Source of the DNA: Xanthobacteraceae bacterium
Lineage (GTDB): Bacteria > Pseudomonadota > Alphaproteobacteria > Rhizobiales > Xanthobacteraceae
Direction: 5' to 3'
NCBI GenBank assembly: GCA_025929595.1
Contig: JAICQA010000029.1
Span: forward strand, 1 to 14,355
DNA: 14,355 nucleotides
Shown: one piece after another, positions 6,975 through 14,355 of the stretch
How the letters are laid out: every line of letters starts with the position of its first letter
Numbering within the stretch: position 1 is the first letter of the stretch
The notes under the pieces: generated by a model
Database searches by the model: none
Told to the model about the DNA's origin: nothing
Seen by the model: the letters and a program-made list of their open reading frames with translations, nothing else
Position numbers and translations under genes: made by a program

Positions 6975-7913
6975 ATGATGCGCTTTGGACGAATCTTGGC
7001 AGCGGCCTCGGTCGCCTTTTCATTCGCGGTCGCGCCGGCCATGGCACAGGAAAAGCCCTCAAATGCGGGCGAGATCGAGCTTGCGCAGGCGTCCAAACGC
7101 AGGCCTGCCATCCGCAATACCGGCACGCATGTCTATTTGCTGCGCGGTTTCATGGACATCTTCTCCACCGGCATGGACGACCTGAACACCAAGCTCAACC
7201 GCGCCGGCATTCACGCCAGCGTCCATAATCACAGTGAGTATGGCGCGCTCGCGGAGCAGATCGGCGACCGTCATCGCCGCGGCATTCGCGAGAATGTGGT
7301 GATCGTCGGCCATTCGCTCGGCGCCAACGACGCCTTCAGCATGGCGGCGCGCCTTGACGATTTCGGCATCAGGGTGCCGCTGATCATCACTTTCGATCCG
7401 ACCTCGCCCATGAGCGTGGGCCGCAATGTCTCGCGCGTCGTGAACTTCTACTCCTCGACCAACGGCTGGGGCACGTCGATCGGCCGCGGTCCGGGCTTCC
7501 GCGGATCGCTCAGCAACGTCGATTTGTCGCGCCGCGGCGAGATCGGTCACACCGACATCGACAAGTCGCCGGCGCTGCATTCGCAGTCGATCGGCTACAT
7601 TCGCTCGATCGGCGGCGGTCGTAGCTCAAGCACCGCGCAAAGCCCCAAGCAGGAATCGAAAGACAAGGAAAGCGGGACGGCCGCAGGCGAGAAGGCAGCC
7701 GAGGCGAAAGAGCCCGCGAAGGAAACGGCCAAGGAAACTGCGAAGGAGTCCGGGAAGGACGCGGCGTCGCCGGCGGCGGCTTCCACGCCGGCAAAGCCGG
7801 CGGAGACCGCGCGCGCAAAGCCGCCCGTGAAGGACATGGCGCCGCAGACCACGGCTTCAGCGCCGGTGAAACCGGCGGCAAGCACCGAGACCGCCGCATC
7901 CAAGAGCAACTGA
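6975..7913 (+). CDS. Exported serine-hydrolase-like protein with Lys/Ala-rich tail
   Basis: The 312-residue protein begins with a clear Sec signal peptide (basic MMRFGR, a hydrophobic core, then APAMA with likely cleavage after A24), so it is exported to the periplasm or beyond. The hydrolase-like domain spans about 50-212: HVYLLRGFMDIFSTGM (52-67), the nucleophile elbow VVIVGHSLGANDAFSMAAR with Ser114, ITFDPTSP with Asp141, and GHTDIDKSP with His192. These form a plausible Ser-Asp-His triad in the expected order. Residues 215-312 are low-complexity Lys/Ala/Pro/Glu/Thr with AKEx repeats and no hydrophobic segment, perhaps a flexible linker binding the wall or an acidic polymer. ATG 6975 is followed at once by a second ATG at 6978. 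The gene is 179 bp from its upstream neighbour and ends before a strong terminator, so it may be a single-gene unit. Substrate unknown (lipid or thioester). Confidence 0.82.
   Translation: MMRFGRILAAASVAFSFAVAPAMAQEKPSNAGEIELAQASKRRPAIRNTGTHVYLLRGFMDIFSTGMDDLNTKLNRAGIHASVHNHSEYGALAEQIGDRHRRGIRENVVIVGHSLGANDAFSMAARLDDFGIRVPLIITFDPTSPMSVGRNVSRVVNFYSSTNGWGTSIGRGPGFRGSLSNVDLSRRGEIGHTDIDKSPALHSQSIGYIRSIGGGRSSSTAQSPKQESKDKESGTAAGEKAAEAKEPAKETAKETAKESGKDAASPAAASTPAKPAETARAKPPVKDMAPQTTASAPVKPAASTETAASKSN
7704..7751 (+). repeat. Four tandem 12-bp repeats encoding AKEP-AKET-AKET-AKES
   Basis: Within the tail of the exported hydrolase (residues 244-259), four 12-base units of the form GCN-AAR-GAR-NCN follow one another, and a decayed fifth (GKDA) comes next. 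Third-position changes show the copies are not freshly duplicated. Such in-frame repeats can expand or contract without breaking the frame. Confidence 0.7.
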
Positions 7914-7935
7914 ATTACCTCCCGACGAAGACCTG

Positions 7936-7964
7936 GCGCCCGGCATTGCCGGGCGCTTTGTTTT
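7936..7964 (+). terminator. Strong intrinsic terminator after the exported hydrolase
   Basis: GCGCCCGGC (7936-7944), loop ATT, GCCGGGCGC (7948-7956): a perfect 9-bp GC-only stem followed by TTTGTTTT (7957-7964). It lies 22 bases after the stop at 7913 and separates the lut/hydrolase part from the glc part. Confidence 0.9.
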
Positions 7965-8027
7965 GCGCCGCTTTGAACGCGCGACTTGCATGCGCCCGAT
8001 CTGCTACCCTGCGGTTTGGAGAACCAC

Positions 8028-9518
8028 ATGGTCGCAATGCCCGCCCTCGATCAGGACGTGCTCGCCCGCCGCGCGGAGATCGTCGCGGCATTGCGCGGGA
8101 TCGTGCCCGGCGAGGGCGTGATCGACAGCGAAGTCGGCATGCGTCCCTATGAGTCGGACGGCCTCACGGCGTACCGCCAATTGCCGATGGTCGTGGTCTT
8201 GCCCGAGACCACCGAGCAGGTCTCGCGCGTCCTGCGCTATTGCCACGAGCATGGCGTGAAGGTCGTGCCGCGCGGCTCCGGTACGTCGCTCTCGGGTGGC
8301 GCGCTGCCGCTCGGCGACGGCGTGCTGCTGGGCCTGAGCAAATTCAATCGTGTGCTCGAAATCGATTACGCAAACCGTGTTGCTGTCGTGCAACCGGGCG
8401 TCACCAATCTCGGCGTTTCGAACGCGGTTGCAAACGAAGGGTTCTATTACGCGCCCGATCCCTCGTCGCAGATCGCCTGCTCGATCGGCGGCAATGTCGC
8501 GGAAAATTCCGGCGGCGTGCATTGCCTGAAATACGGCATGACCACGAACAACATTCTCGGCGTCGAGATGGTGCTGATCGACGGCGAGATCGTCCGCATC
8601 GGCGGCAAGCATCTCGATTCCGGCGGCTACGATCTGCTTGCGCTCGTCTGCGGCTCGGAAGGGCCGCTCGGCGTCGTGACCGAGATCACCGTGCGCATCC
8701 TGAAGAAGCCCGAGACCGCGCGCGCGGTCCTCGTCGGTTTTCCGACTTCGGAACAGGCGGGCGATTGCGTCGCCAGGATCATCGGCGCCGGCATTATCCC
8801 CGGCGGCATGGAAATGATGGATCGGCCCGCGATTCATGCCGCCGAAGCCTTCGTTCACGCGGGCTACCCGCTCGATGTCGAGGCGTTGCTCATTGTCGAA
8901 CTCGACGGTCCGGAGGCCGAAGTCGATCATCTGCTCGATCGCGTGAGCGAGATCGCGCAATCCTGCGGCTCGACCGTGCTGCGGGCGTCGACGTCCGAAG
9001 AGGAGCGGCTGAAATTCTGGGCTGGCCGCAAGGCCGCGTTCCCCGCCGTCGGCCGCATCGCGCCGGACTACTATTGCATGGATGGCACGATCCCCCGCGC
9101 CAAGCTCCCGCTTGTGCTCGCGCGCATGCGCGAGCTGTCGGAGCAATACGGCTTACAGGTCGCGAACGTCTTCCACGCCGGTGACGGCAATCTCCATCCG
9201 CTTATTCTTTACGATGCCAACAAGGCCGACGAGTTGGAGCGCGCCGAGAAATTCGGCGCGGACATTCTGCGGCTCTGTGTCGAGGTCGGCGGCGTGCTGA
9301 CCGGCGAACACGGCGTCGGCGTCGAGAAACGCGACCTCATGCCCGTGATGTTCTCGGAGACCGATCTCAATCAGCAGCAGCGCGTGAAGTGCGCGTTCGA
9401 CGCGCAGGGCCTGCTCAATCCCGGCAAGGTGTTTCCGACCCTGCATCGCTGCGCCGAACTCGGCCGTATGCATGTGCATGGCGGCAACGTGCCGTTTCCG
9501 GACATTCCGCGGTTCTGA
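8028..9518 (+). CDS. glcD: Glycolate oxidase subunit GlcD (FAD-linked)
   Basis: The 496-residue protein is full length for GlcD. The FAD-binding PCMH part shows PRGSGTSLSGG (81-91), PSSQIACSIGGNVAENSGG (145-163), the KYGMTTNNILG segment and CGSEGPLGVVTEIT (208-221). The C-terminal FAD-linked oxidase part shows VFHAGDGNLHP (381-391) and GGVLTGEHGVGVEKR (421-435), with the histidines expected near the substrate. GlcDEF oxidises glycolate to glyoxylate (also D-lactate in some species), passing electrons to the membrane chain. The frame is open from 7986, but I chose ATG 8028 because GGAGA sits six bases upstream. The alternative ATG 8037 is further from it. The gene starts 63 bp after a terminator, so it needs its own promoter; I see no clean -35/-10 pair. 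The stop overlaps glcE by one base (TGATG). Confidence 0.95.
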   Translation: MVAMPALDQDVLARRAEIVAALRGIVPGEGVIDSEVGMRPYESDGLTAYRQLPMVVVLPETTEQVSRVLRYCHEHGVKVVPRGSGTSLSGGALPLGDGVLLGLSKFNRVLEIDYANRVAVVQPGVTNLGVSNAVANEGFYYAPDPSSQIACSIGGNVAENSGGVHCLKYGMTTNNILGVEMVLIDGEIVRIGGKHLDSGGYDLLALVCGSEGPLGVVTEITVRILKKPETARAVLVGFPTSEQAGDCVARIIGAGIIPGGMEMMDRPAIHAAEAFVHAGYPLDVEALLIVELDGPEAEVDHLLDRVSEIAQSCGSTVLRASTSEEERLKFWAGRKAAFPAVGRIAPDYYCMDGTIPRAKLPLVLARMRELSEQYGLQVANVFHAGDGNLHPLILYDANKADELERAEKFGADILRLCVEVGGVLTGEHGVGVEKRDLMPVMFSETDLNQQQRVKCAFDAQGLLNPGKVFPTLHRCAELGRMHVHGGNVPFPDIPRF

Positions 9519-10735
9519 TGACCGACATTCTCAAGCCGCGCGACGAGCAGGACGTAGCCGAGGCGGTCGCCCGTGCGCTCGCGGAGGAGAAGACGCTCGA
9601 GATCGTCGGGCAGGGATCGAAACGCGCGATCGGCCGCGCGGCGCAGACCGACATGACGCTCGATCTGTCGAAACTGTCGGGTATCGAAATCTACGAGCCC
9701 GAAGAACTCATCCTCTCGGCCAGGGCCGGAACGCCCATCGCCGAGATCGAGAAAGCGCTTGCGAAGAACGAGCAGGAATTGGCGTTCGAGCCCATGGACT
9801 GCGCGCCGTTGCTCGGCGGCAAGCCGGGCAGGGGGACGCTCGGCGGTATGATCGCGGTCAATCTGTCCGGCCCGCGCCGCATCAAGGCCGGCGCCATGCG
9901 CGACTTCGCCCTCGGCGTTCGGGCCGTCTCCGGCCGCGGCGAGCAGTTCAAGGCCGGTGGCCGCGTGGTGAAGAACGTCACCGGCTATGACCTGCCGAAA
10001 TTCCTCGCCGGCTCCTGGGGTACGCTTGCCGTCATCACGCAGGCGACAATCAAGGTGGTGCCGCGCGGCGAAGCGGTCGAGACCGTGCTCGTCCTTGGCC
10101 TCGATGACACGCGCGCAGTCGAGGCGATGAGCGTTGCGATGGGCTCCTCCTGCGAAGTGTCGGGCGCTGTTCACCTGCCCGTCGATGTCGCCCGGCAATT
10201 GTCGATTATTCCGATCGCATCGGCTGGTAAATCCGTGACCGCGCTGCGCCTCGAAGGCATCCCCGTTTCGATTGCGTACCGCAAGGACAAGCTCCAGAAG
10301 CTGCTCGCGCCGTTCGGCGAACTCGGCAAGCTCGGTCCGCGCGACTCGCGCAACTTCTGGCGCGCGATGCGCGACGCGGCGCCCTTTGCCGGCGAGACGC
10401 AAAACCCGGTCTGGCGCGTCTCCACCTCACCCTCCGAGGCGCCGCGTGTTGCGGCCGCAATCCGTGCGTCCGCGAAGGCCGAAATTTTCTTCGACTGGGC
10501 CGGCGGCTTGCTGTGGGTTCGCATGCCGGGCAAGGCGGCCGAGGAATGGGCGGTGCGTTCGGCGCTTGCCGGCCGCGGTCACGCTCTCTTGATGCGCGCC
10601 GACCCGGCGGTGCGAGCGAGCGCACAGGTCTTCGAGCCGCTCGAGCCGGGCATGGCCGCCATCTCAAAGCGCCTGAAGGAAAGTTTCGACCCCAAGGGAA
10701 TTTTGAATCCGGGGCGAATGTACGCCGGCATTTAG
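9518..10735 (+). CDS. glcE: Glycolate oxidase subunit GlcE (FAD-binding)
   Basis: The 405-residue protein has the normal GlcE length. Motifs are GQGSKRAIGR (31-40), LLGGKPGRGTLGGMIAVN (98-115), GPRRIKAGAMRDFALGVRAV (118-137), GGRVVKNVTGYDLPKF (147-162) with LAGSWGTLAVITQATIKV, and the closing FDPKGILNPGRMY. It is the second FAD-binding-fold subunit of glycolate oxidase and works with GlcD. The frame is open upstream to 9389 within glcD; I chose ATG 9518 because it overlaps the glcD stop by one base (TGATG) and matches the family N-terminus. The central region (about 185-340) is less conserved, as usual for GlcE. The next gene is not glcF, as in the classic order, but an ABC transporter 73 bp downstream. 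No intrinsic terminator lies between, so the transporter could be read from the glc promoter. Confidence 0.95.
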   Translation: MTDILKPRDEQDVAEAVARALAEEKTLEIVGQGSKRAIGRAAQTDMTLDLSKLSGIEIYEPEELILSARAGTPIAEIEKALAKNEQELAFEPMDCAPLLGGKPGRGTLGGMIAVNLSGPRRIKAGAMRDFALGVRAVSGRGEQFKAGGRVVKNVTGYDLPKFLAGSWGTLAVITQATIKVVPRGEAVETVLVLGLDDTRAVEAMSVAMGSSCEVSGAVHLPVDVARQLSIIPIASAGKSVTALRLEGIPVSIAYRKDKLQKLLAPFGELGKLGPRDSRNFWRAMRDAAPFAGETQNPVWRVSTSPSEAPRVAAAIRASAKAEIFFDWAGGLLWVRMPGKAAEEWAVRSALAGRGHALLMRADPAVRASAQVFEPLEPGMAAISKRLKESFDPKGILNPGRMYAGI

Positions 10736-10808
10736 GCGCGGAACCTTTCAACCGCTCGTGGCTTGTAGAGCGCTGCCGCACTGCGTTGATACGGCACGGT
10801 GTACGGCC

Positions 10809-12695
10809 ATGCCTGCGGAAACGGACATCGAGAGCGCGAAGCGCCGTTCGTTGCTTCGGCGGTTCTGGCGAACCGGCAGGGAATACTGGACCGGTACCCG
10901 GCGCGCACATGCCTGGCTCCTGACCGCGGCACTGGCCGCGATCGTCGTCGCGCAGGTTTATGTCCAGTATCGAATCAACGTCTGGAATCGCGAGATTTTC
11001 GACGCACTCGAGCAACGCAATGCCGGCGACGTGCTCTTTCAGGCGATCGTTTTCTTTCCGCTGGCGCTCGCCAGCATCGGCCTGGCGGTTGCGATCGTTT
11101 ACGCGCGTACGACGATCCAGCGCGACTGGCGCCGCTGGCTGAGCCTGACCGCCGTCGATCGCTGGTTGGCGCGCGGTCACTACTATCACCTCAATCTCGT
11201 CTCCGGCGATCACGACAATCCGGAACACAGAATCGCCGAGGACACCCGCGTCGCGACCGAGGCGCCGATCGATTTTGGCTCGGGTCTGCTGGCCGCGTTT
11301 CTGTCGGCGGCGACCTTCATCGCCGTGCTCTGGGTCGTGGGCGGCGATCTGACGATTCCGCTGGGACAGTCGGCCGTGACGATTCCCGGCTTCCTGGTCA
11401 TCGCGGCGGTCGTCTATGCCGTCATCGCGAGCGGCGCGATGGTGTGGATCGGCCGGCGCTACGTCATCGCCTCGGAAAGGAAGATGCAATCCGAGGCCGA
11501 GCTGCGCTACGCGCTGACGCGCCTGCGCGAGAACGGCGAGAGCATCGCGCTGATCGCCGGCGAGGAAGAGGAGAAGAGCGGTCTCACCGCGGCCCTCGAC
11601 AAGGTGATCGCGCGCTGGCGCGAGGTCATGCGTCAATACATGCGCACGACGTCGGTCGCGCAGACGAGCTTCCTCGTCGCACCGGTGATTCCGGTGATCC
11701 TGTCCGCGCCGAAGTTTCTCGACGGCAGCATGAGCCTCGGACAGGTGATGCAGGCGGCCTCGGCGTTCGTGATCGTGCAGACCGCGTTCAACTGGCTCGT
11801 GGACAACTACCCGCGCTTTGCCGACTGGTCGGCGTCGGCCCGCCGCGTCGCGTCGCTGCTTGTCTCGCTCGACGGCCTCGAGCGGGCCGAAGCCTCCGAA
11901 GGCTTTGGCCGCATCAAGCGCGGTGAGGCGCCGGCCGGCGTCGCGTTGCAGCTCAAGGACGTGTCCGTCACGCTCGACAACGGCGTCGTGGTCGTGGGCG
12001 ACGCCGACGTCTCGATCGCGCCCGGAGAGAAGGTGCTGTTCGTCGGCGAGTCGGGTAGCGGCAAGAGCACGCTGGTCCGCGCCATTGCGGGTCTCTGGCC
12101 GTGGGGCGACGGCGAAATCTCCGTGCAGCCCGGCGCCGATATGTTTCTCATGCCGCAACGTCCGTACATTCCACTGGGCGCGCTGCGTCGCGCGGTCATC
12201 TATCCGATGTCGGCGGAGGAAGTCGACGACGCCAAGGTGCGCGAGGCCGTCGAGGCGGTCGGCCTGTCAGAGCATCTCGACAAGCTCGATGAGGAAGGGC
12301 CGTGGGACCAAACTCTCTCCGGCGGCGAGAAGCAACGCGTGGCCTTCGCGCGGCTTCTTATTCACGCGCCGGACATTCTGGTGATGGATGAGTCGACGGC
12401 CGCTCTCGACAAGGAGAGCCAGCGCGAATTGATGGACCTCATCGAAACGAAGCTGCCCGGCACGACTATTCTGAGTGTCGGGCACCGGCCGGAGCTTGAG
12501 GCTTTCCACGAGCGCAAGATCGTACTGGAGCATCGCCCCGGAGGCGCCCGCATCGTGAGCGACAAGGACCTTCCGCTCGCGGCCAAGGGCGGGTTCATGC
12601 GGTGGCTATGGCGGCGCAGGCGGGGCATTGAACCGCCGCAGCCGCCTACGCCGCGGCCGGCGGTAGACGCCCGCGATCGCGCCCCGATACACTGA
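10809..12695 (+). CDS. SbmA/BacA-like fused ABC transporter (membrane domain plus ATPase)
   Basis: The 628-residue half-transporter has an N-terminal membrane domain with six likely helices (about 35-55, 77-99, 158-178, 193-215, 288-306, 312-331) and the DNPEHRIAEDTR motif (136-147) of the SbmA/BacA and peroxisomal ABCD type membrane domain. The ATPase follows: Walker A GESGSGKST (413-421), signature LSGGEKQR (503-510), Walker B ILVMDEST with Asp527-Glu528, and the H-loop in SVGHRPEL. It should work as a homodimer. BacA/SbmA relatives take up peptides, and a mycobacterial relative takes up vitamin B12; YddA-type relatives have no known substrate. ATG 10809 begins the typical N-terminus; the open frame upstream from 10758 adds a short unlike segment. 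It lies between glcE and glcF on the same strand. The arginine-rich C-terminus (RWLWRRRRG) is followed by a disordered tail. Confidence 0.92.
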   Translation: MPAETDIESAKRRSLLRRFWRTGREYWTGTRRAHAWLLTAALAAIVVAQVYVQYRINVWNREIFDALEQRNAGDVLFQAIVFFPLALASIGLAVAIVYARTTIQRDWRRWLSLTAVDRWLARGHYYHLNLVSGDHDNPEHRIAEDTRVATEAPIDFGSGLLAAFLSAATFIAVLWVVGGDLTIPLGQSAVTIPGFLVIAAVVYAVIASGAMVWIGRRYVIASERKMQSEAELRYALTRLRENGESIALIAGEEEEKSGLTAALDKVIARWREVMRQYMRTTSVAQTSFLVAPVIPVILSAPKFLDGSMSLGQVMQAASAFVIVQTAFNWLVDNYPRFADWSASARRVASLLVSLDGLERAEASEGFGRIKRGEAPAGVALQLKDVSVTLDNGVVVVGDADVSIAPGEKVLFVGESGSGKSTLVRAIAGLWPWGDGEISVQPGADMFLMPQRPYIPLGALRRAVIYPMSAEEVDDAKVREAVEAVGLSEHLDKLDEEGPWDQTLSGGEKQRVAFARLLIHAPDILVMDESTAALDKESQRELMDLIETKLPGTTILSVGHRPELEAFHERKIVLEHRPGGARIVSDKDLPLAAKGGFMRWLWRRRRGIEPPQPPTPRPAVDARDRAPIH

Positions 12696-12783
12696 AAAGC
12701 GCCCAAAGGCGGGCCCAAACAGGTTTTCGACTGCGGGCGCCACTTGAATCGGATTGTGAACGGCGGACCGCAGCCGGGGCCGA

Positions 12784-12811
12784 TTCGAAACTTTCGCGGC
12801 TTCTGCTAAGT
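12784..12811 (+). promoter_or_regulatory. Possible glcF promoter
   Basis: TTCGAA (12784-12789) and CTAAGT (12806-12811) are 16 bases apart in the 185-bp gap before glcF. Both are weak matches to a sigma70-type pattern. A separate promoter is plausible because glcF lies far from the preceding gene. I see no clear terminator after the transporter; CGCC-CAAA-GGCG near 12703 has no T-run. Confidence 0.2.
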
Positions 12812-12880
12812 CTCTGGTGCGACTCCCGATTTTTGACGCCGGGCGGCCGCGACCGGCGGATTGAATCAACTTCTGAAGAC

Positions 12881-14194
12881 ATGCAGACGAACTTTTCCCT
12901 CATCCAGCTTGCCGATCCGCAGATTGCGGTGGCCGACAAGATCCTGCGCGCCTGCGTGCACTGCGGATTCTGTACTGCGACCTGCCCGACCTACGTGCTG
13001 CTCGGCGACGAACTCGATAGCCCGCGCGGCCGCATTTATCTCATCAAGGAGATGCTGGAGCAGGACCGCCCCGCCGACGCGGAAGTCACGAAACACATCG
13101 ACCGTTGCCTCTCGTGCCTGTCCTGCATGACGACCTGTCCGTCGGGCGTCCACTACATGCATCTCGTCGATCACGCGCGCGCGCATATCGAGAAGACCTA
13201 CAAGCGCCCGCTGTTCGATCGCTTCCTGCGCGCTTGGCTCGCGGTCGCGATGCCGAACCCGACTGCCTTTCGCAACACGGTTGCCTTGGCGCGTTTCGCG
13301 AAACCGTTCATGGGCCTGTTTGAGGTCCTCGGCCTAAAGCGGATCACGGCCATGCTCCGCCTCGCGCCATGGTTTCTACCGTCGCGGTCGAAGCACCGGC
13401 TCGGCCGTCGCGCGGTCTTTTCCGCCGAGGGCGAGCGCAGGGGGCGCGTGGCGCTCATGTCGGGCTGCGTCGATCCCGTGCTGAAGCCGTCGATCCGCGA
13501 AGCCACGATCCGGCTTCTCAACCGGAACGGCATCGAAGTAGTGCTGGCCGAGAACGAAGCCTGCTGCGGCTCGCTCACCCATCACATGGGCCGCGAAGAC
13601 GAAGCGCTCGCCTCGGCGCGCAACAACGTGGACGCCTGGACGCGCGAGCTCGACGGCGAGGGGCTCGACGCGATCCTGATCACGGCGTCGGGCTGCGGCA
13701 CGACGGTGAAAGATTACGGCCATATGCTCCGCCTCGACCACGACTATGCGAGCAAGGCGGCGCGCATCTCGGCGCTCACGCACGACGTTTCGGAATATCT
13801 GGCGGTGATCGGCCTGCCGCCGGCCCGCATGCCGCGCCGGCTGCGGGTCGCCTACCACTCGGCCTGCTCCATGCAGCACGGTCAGAAAATTATGCAGCAG
13901 CCGAAGGCGTTGCTTGCGGACGCCGGCTTCGAGGTGCGGGACGTACCCGAGGGGCACCTCTGCTGCGGTTCGGCGGGGACCTACAACATGCTCCAGCCGG
14001 AGCTCTCGGATCGGCTGCGCGAGCGCAAGGTGCGCAATATCGAAAGCACCGACCCGCAGATCGTCGCCACCGGCAATGTCGGCTGCCTGACCCAGATCGG
14101 CCTCGGAACCTCGATACCCGTCGTCCATACCGTCGAACTGCTCGACTGGGCCACCGGCGGGCCTCAGCCGGCCGCCATCAGGGCGGTGGATTGA
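12881..14194 (+). CDS. glcF: Glycolate oxidase iron-sulphur subunit GlcF
   Basis: The 437-residue protein is full length for GlcF. Two 4Fe-4S motifs stand at C25-x2-C28-x2-C31-x3-C35 (CVHCGFCTATCPTY) and C76-x2-C79-x2-C82-x3-C86 (CLSCLSCMTTCPSG). Two CCG domains follow, ENEACCGSLTHHMG (224-237) and HLCCGSAGTYNMLQPELS (359-376), with extra cysteines at C196, C272 and C329. It should accept electrons from GlcD/GlcE and pass them to the membrane quinone pool. The frame is open from 12833, but ATG 12881 begins the family N-terminus (MQTNFSLIQLADP), so I took that; its ribosome site (GAAG) is weak. It is 185 bp from the upstream transporter gene, so it is probably transcribed on its own or only partly with glcDE. 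A short terminator-like hairpin follows 15 bases after the stop. Confidence 0.95.
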   Translation: MQTNFSLIQLADPQIAVADKILRACVHCGFCTATCPTYVLLGDELDSPRGRIYLIKEMLEQDRPADAEVTKHIDRCLSCLSCMTTCPSGVHYMHLVDHARAHIEKTYKRPLFDRFLRAWLAVAMPNPTAFRNTVALARFAKPFMGLFEVLGLKRITAMLRLAPWFLPSRSKHRLGRRAVFSAEGERRGRVALMSGCVDPVLKPSIREATIRLLNRNGIEVVLAENEACCGSLTHHMGREDEALASARNNVDAWTRELDGEGLDAILITASGCGTTVKDYGHMLRLDHDYASKAARISALTHDVSEYLAVIGLPPARMPRRLRVAYHSACSMQHGQKIMQQPKALLADAGFEVRDVPEGHLCCGSAGTYNMLQPELSDRLRERKVRNIESTDPQIVATGNVGCLTQIGLGTSIPVVHTVELLDWATGGPQPAAIRAVD

Positions 14195-14208
14195 TCGAAT
14201 GTCGCGTG

Positions 14209-14226
14209 GCGCGGGCCGCGCTTTTT
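14209..14226 (+). terminator. Short intrinsic terminator after glcF
   Basis: GCGCG (14209-14213), loop GGC, CGCGC (14217-14221), followed by TTTTT (14222-14226). The stem is only five pairs but GC-only, and it lies directly behind the glcF stop. Confidence 0.55.
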
Positions 14227-14321
14227 GTTAGAACGCACGGGCTGAAACGAAGGGTTTTCGCGCGCGTTGGGGGATGCGCCGGTACCCCGGCAACTGACCA
14301 ATTGATTCCGGGAGATCGACC

Positions 14322-14355
14322 ATGGCTTCGACGAAACGGCAGGCGCGCCGCGTGA
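14322..14355 (+). CDS. Start of a further gene, product unknown (cut by window edge)
   Basis: ATG 14322 has a good ribosome site (GGGAG, eight bases upstream) and opens a frame of 11 codons, MASTKRQARRV, up to the window end. The first residues are basic, which would fit a signal peptide or a DNA-binding protein, but too little is seen to say. It follows the glcF terminator by about 95 bp, so it probably has its own promoter. Confidence 0.45.
   Translation, partial: MASTKRQARRV

Noticed and set aside
8004..9146. A 380-codon minus-strand frame opposite glcD
   Set aside because: glcD has complete family motifs on the + strand; the antisense product shows no recognisable domain.
10206..12158. 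A 650-codon open frame on the minus strand opposite glcE and the ABC transporter
   Set aside because: Composition is Arg/Asp/His-rich with no motif. It spans two real genes on the other strand and fits an antisense shadow in GC-rich DNA.
12699..12720. Hairpin CGCC-CAAA-GGCG after the ABC transporter as a terminator
   Set aside because: The stem has only four pairs and is not followed by T residues.
14260..14300. Structured-looking GC stretch (GGGG...CCCC, CCGG-TACC-CCGG) before the last gene as a riboswitch
   Set aside because: It matches no conserved riboswitch core I know, and pairing is short; normal for this GC content.

Overview
The window is GC-rich with tightly packed genes. Its gene families and its habit of overlapping stop and start codons by a few bases point to an alphaproteobacterium, most likely of the Hyphomicrobiales (Bradyrhizobium/Rhodopseudomonas/Pseudolabrys-like). 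That placement is inferred from gene content and style, not from a marker gene. Apart from the first gene, every gene I accept is on the + strand.

Layout. Positions 1-497 (minus strand) hold the 5' part of a TTC38-family TPR protein that runs off the left edge. A 231-bp divergent region with a repeated, palindromic operator-like element separates it from a TetR-family regulator (729-1355). Next comes a four-gene unit, 1446-4907: lutA, a GNAT acetyltransferase of the phosphinothricin/arsinothricin type, lutB and lutC. Each joins the next by a 4-base ATGA overlap. A second coupled unit (4970-6795) encodes a membrane-embedded GHSLG serine hydrolase and an ICMT/PEMT-like methyltransferase, joined by a GTGA overlap. 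A secreted GHSLG hydrolase with a Lys/Ala-rich tail (6975-7913) follows and ends at a strong intrinsic terminator. The last part is a glycolate oxidase locus, glcD-glcE (8028-10735) and glcF (12881-14194), split by an SbmA/BacA-like fused ABC transporter (10809-12695). The start of one more gene is seen at 14322.

How it fits together. LutABC (two Fe-S proteins and a LUD-domain protein; L-lactate oxidation in Bacillus) and GlcDEF (two FAD-type subunits and an Fe-S subunit; glycolate oxidation) are both electron-transferring 2-hydroxyacid oxidase systems. Here they lie about 3 kb apart on one strand, so the region looks like a 2-hydroxyacid oxidation locus. No permease (LctP/GlcA type) or GntR-type regulator (LutR/GlcC) is in the window, so substrate and control are open. 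The TetR protein is the only regulator present. Its apparent operators lie in its own promoter region and none was seen in front of lutA, so autoregulation and control of the TPR gene are the better-supported roles.

The most unusual points are the acetyltransferase built into the lut operon, the coupled membrane hydrolase and methyltransferase pair next to a secreted hydrolase with a similar nucleophile motif, the glc genes broken by a peptide-transporter-like gene, and the duplicated operator of the TetR gene. I found no RNA gene, CRISPR array, insertion sequence or phage gene. No stretch over 300 bases lacks a gene.
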